Shown here: piece by piece, positions 5,356 through 6,933 of the stretch
How the letters are laid out: every line of letters begins with the position of its first letter
Numbering within the stretch: the stretch's first letter is position 1
NCBI GenBank assembly: GCA_031255695.1
Contig: JAIRSA010000171.1
Coordinates: forward strand, 1 to 6,933
Direction of reading: 5' to 3'
From: Eubacteriales Family XIII. Incertae Sedis bacterium
GTDB taxonomy: Bacteria; Bacillota; Clostridia; Peptostreptococcales; Anaerovoracaceae
Length of the DNA stretch: 6,933 bases
Translations under genes and position numbers: made by a program
Notes under the pieces: model-generated
The model's database searches: none
What the model was told of the DNA's origin: nothing
What the model saw: the letters and a program-made list of their open reading frames with translations, nothing else

Positions 5356-6933
5356 TTACACCCTTACTACTTCCACCTGCGTCATATGGCCGTTTATGTC
5401 CCAGGGCGCGGATCCCGCGCTGCCCTTGGCCAGGCTGTCCGCAAGCGTCTCCTTCATTATATACTGCCTATGCGCCTCGACGGCCGCGTCGATGTCCCCG
5501 TCGCCGTCATAGCTTATCGTTATGCGGTCCATCATCTCAAAATCCTGCTGCTTGCGGAACTGCTGGATCTTCGAGACAAGCTCGCGCGCCAGCCCCTCCG
5601 ATACAAGCTCCGGCGTCATCGCCGTGTCCAGGATCGTGAACATCCCGTTCTCCATCGCGGCGGCGAAGCCCTCCTTCGCGCTTATCTGCACATCCACAAG
5701 CTCCCTGCCGATCCGCATGCTTTCCCCGTCGATCACGAGTTCGGCGTAGCCGTCGGCGTCGAGCCGCGCATTCAGCGATGCGGCGTCCTCCCCCGCCAAT
5801 GCCGCCGCAAAGCCCTTGATCTTGCTGCCTAGCGCGGGCCCCGCAGCCTTGAAGTTCGGCTTCAGCACATAGTCCATGTACTTGTCCAGCTCATCCTCGA
5901 ACACTACGGCCCTGACGTTGAGCTCTTCCATTATGAGGGGGGCCATATCGCCAATAAGCGCCTTATACTTGCCGTCGATCAGGACCTCCGAGAGCGGCTG
6001 CCGCACCTTGATGCGCTCCTTCTCCCTTGCGCCCCTGCCCAGCGCGACAAGCCCGCGCACGATCTCCATGCGCTCCTCAAGGGCAGCGTCCGCATATTTC
6101 CCATCGACGCGCGGGTAAAGCGACAGGTGCACGGATCCGCCCCCCGCAAGCTTGCTGTAGATTTCGTCCATGATGAACGGCGCGAACGGCGCGGCGATCT
6201 GCGCTATGCCCGTGAGTATCTCCCAAGTCGCCGAATACACCGACTTCTTGTCGTCGCTGAGCCCGTCCGCCCAGAAGCGCCTCCGCGCCCGCCTGATATA
6301 CCAGTTGGAAAGGTCCTCCATCACGAAATACTGTATCTTCCTGACGGCCTTCATGTGATCATAGCGATCAAGCTCATCTATCGTCTCATTGACAAGGCGG
6401 CTGTAGCGCGAAAGTATCCAGCGGTCAAGTTCAGGCCGGTCTTCATACTTAAGCTTGAACTCGCGCGGGTCTATATTGTCCTGGTTGGCATACAGCACGA
6501 AGAAATGGTAGACATTGCGCAGCGTCCCGAAGAACTTGCCCGAAACCTCCTTCAGCCCCTCCTCGTCGAATTTCGTCGGCGACCATGCCGGCGACGCGTA
6601 CAGCAGATACCAGCGCGTCGCGTCCGCCCCATAGATGTCGAACAGCTCGAACGGGTCGACGGTATTGCCCTTGCTTTTCGACATTTTCTTGCCATTCTTG
6701 TCCAGGATCAGATCATTCACGAGGCAGTTGCGGAACGGCGACTGTTTCTTGATGAATGTCGATATGGCAATGAGCGAGTAGAACCAGCCTCTAGTCTGGT
6801 CAATGCCCTCGCATATGAAGTCGGCCGGGAACATCCCGCCGTCAAAGCCCTCGCTGTTTTCGAAGGGGTAATGCTGCTGCGCGAACGGCATGGCGCCGCT
6901 GTCGAACCAGCAGTCCATGACCTCCTGGGTGCG
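5356..6933 (-). CDS. ileS: Isoleucyl-tRNA synthetase, C-terminal half, 5' truncated by the window edge (archaeal/eukaryotic-like type)
   Basis: The frame is open to the window edge and encodes the last 525 residues of an enzyme usually about 1,040 long. It charges tRNA-Ile with isoleucine using ATP. Visible parts in order: WFDSGAMPFAQ (residues 9-19 of the fragment) and GIDQTRGWFYS of the Rossmann catalytic core; KMSKS at residues 83-87 (nt 6687-6673); an anticodon-binding helical domain with NWYIRRARRRFW (210-221) and APFAPFIMDEIY; then the long C-terminal extension with KVRQPLS (309-315). There is no Cys4 zinc finger at the end, unlike E. coli-type IleRS. This pattern fits the second IleRS type, common in clostridia and archaea. 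The first half, with the HIGH motif and editing domain, lies beyond the edge. The TAA at 5358-5356 is followed at once by rlmN. Confidence 0.97.
   Translation of the reverse strand, partial: RTQEVMDCWFDSGAMPFAQQHYPFENSEGFDGGMFPADFICEGIDQTRGWFYSLIAISTFIKKQSPFRNCLVNDLILDKNGKKMSKSKGNTVDPFELFDIYGADATRWYLLYASPAWSPTKFDEEGLKEVSGKFFGTLRNVYHFFVLYANQDNIDPREFKLKYEDRPELDRWILSRYSRLVNETIDELDRYDHMKAVRKIQYFVMEDLSNWYIRRARRRFWADGLSDDKKSVYSATWEILTGIAQIAAPFAPFIMDEIYSKLAGGGSVHLSLYPRVDGKYADAALEERMEIVRGLVALGRGAREKERIKVRQPLSEVLIDGKYKALIGDMAPLIMEELNVRAVVFEDELDKYMDYVLKPNFKAAGPALGSKIKGFAAALAGEDAASLNARLDADGYAELVIDGESMRIGRELVDVQISAKEGFAAAMENGMFTILDTAMTPELVSEGLARELVSKIQQFRKQQDFEMMDRITISYDGDGDIDAAVEAHRQYIMKETLADSLAKGSAGSAPWDINGHMTQVEVVRV

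Noticed and set aside
4507..5832. 441-residue + strand open frame antisense to rlmN and ileS
   Set aside because: It lies opposite two unmistakable conserved genes, has no domain features, and is a composition-driven shadow of GC-rich codons.

Overview
The window looks like chromosomal DNA from a fairly GC-rich Clostridia-like member of the Bacillota. This is inferred from strong AGGAGG-type ribosome binding sites, a small P-loop protein family I associate mainly with clostridia, an isoleucyl-tRNA synthetase of the archaeal/eukaryotic-like type, and an exported enzyme with a plain Sec signal peptide. No phage, IS, CRISPR, rRNA or tRNA gene is visible. The coding regions look like ordinary housekeeping and accessory metabolism. 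Most of the unusual structure is between the genes.

Layout: (1) 1-111, + strand, the last 36 codons of a nitrilase-superfamily hydrolase. (2) 112-412, a GC-rich, degenerate tandem-repeat block that runs into the 3' end of the next gene. (3) 399-1557, - strand, a two-gene operon: a P-loop nucleotide-binding protein followed by a HAD phosphatase. (4) 1558-2221, a 664-bp divergent control region. It has a - strand promoter with a leader of about 220 nt containing two identical 63-bp direct repeats and one inverted partial copy. It also has an AT-rich core with roughly helically phased T-tracts, and a strong + strand promoter overlapped by a dyad. The + leader is about 230 nt long and contains a perfect 10-bp long-range stem. 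(5) 2222-4132, + strand, an exported metal-dependent amidohydrolase (YtcJ-like) with a Lys/Asp/Gly-rich linker. (6) 4133-4311, a GC-rich convergent gap with a duplicated 19-bp element centred on the palindrome CCTACGTAGG. (7) 4312-6933, - strand, the end of ileS followed by rlmN with a 3-nt gap, probably translationally coupled.

How the genes work together: ileS and rlmN both serve translation (tRNA-Ile charging; methylation of 23S rRNA and some tRNAs) and are probably one transcript. The P-loop/HAD pair is probably co-transcribed but of unknown function. The amidohydrolase is a single gene with its own promoter and a long leader. I see no convincing new multi-gene system. The best leads are the repeat-built leader of the P-loop operon and the possible switch-like leader of the amidohydrolase; both are regulatory hypotheses read from sequence symmetry and not tested by folding or alignment.
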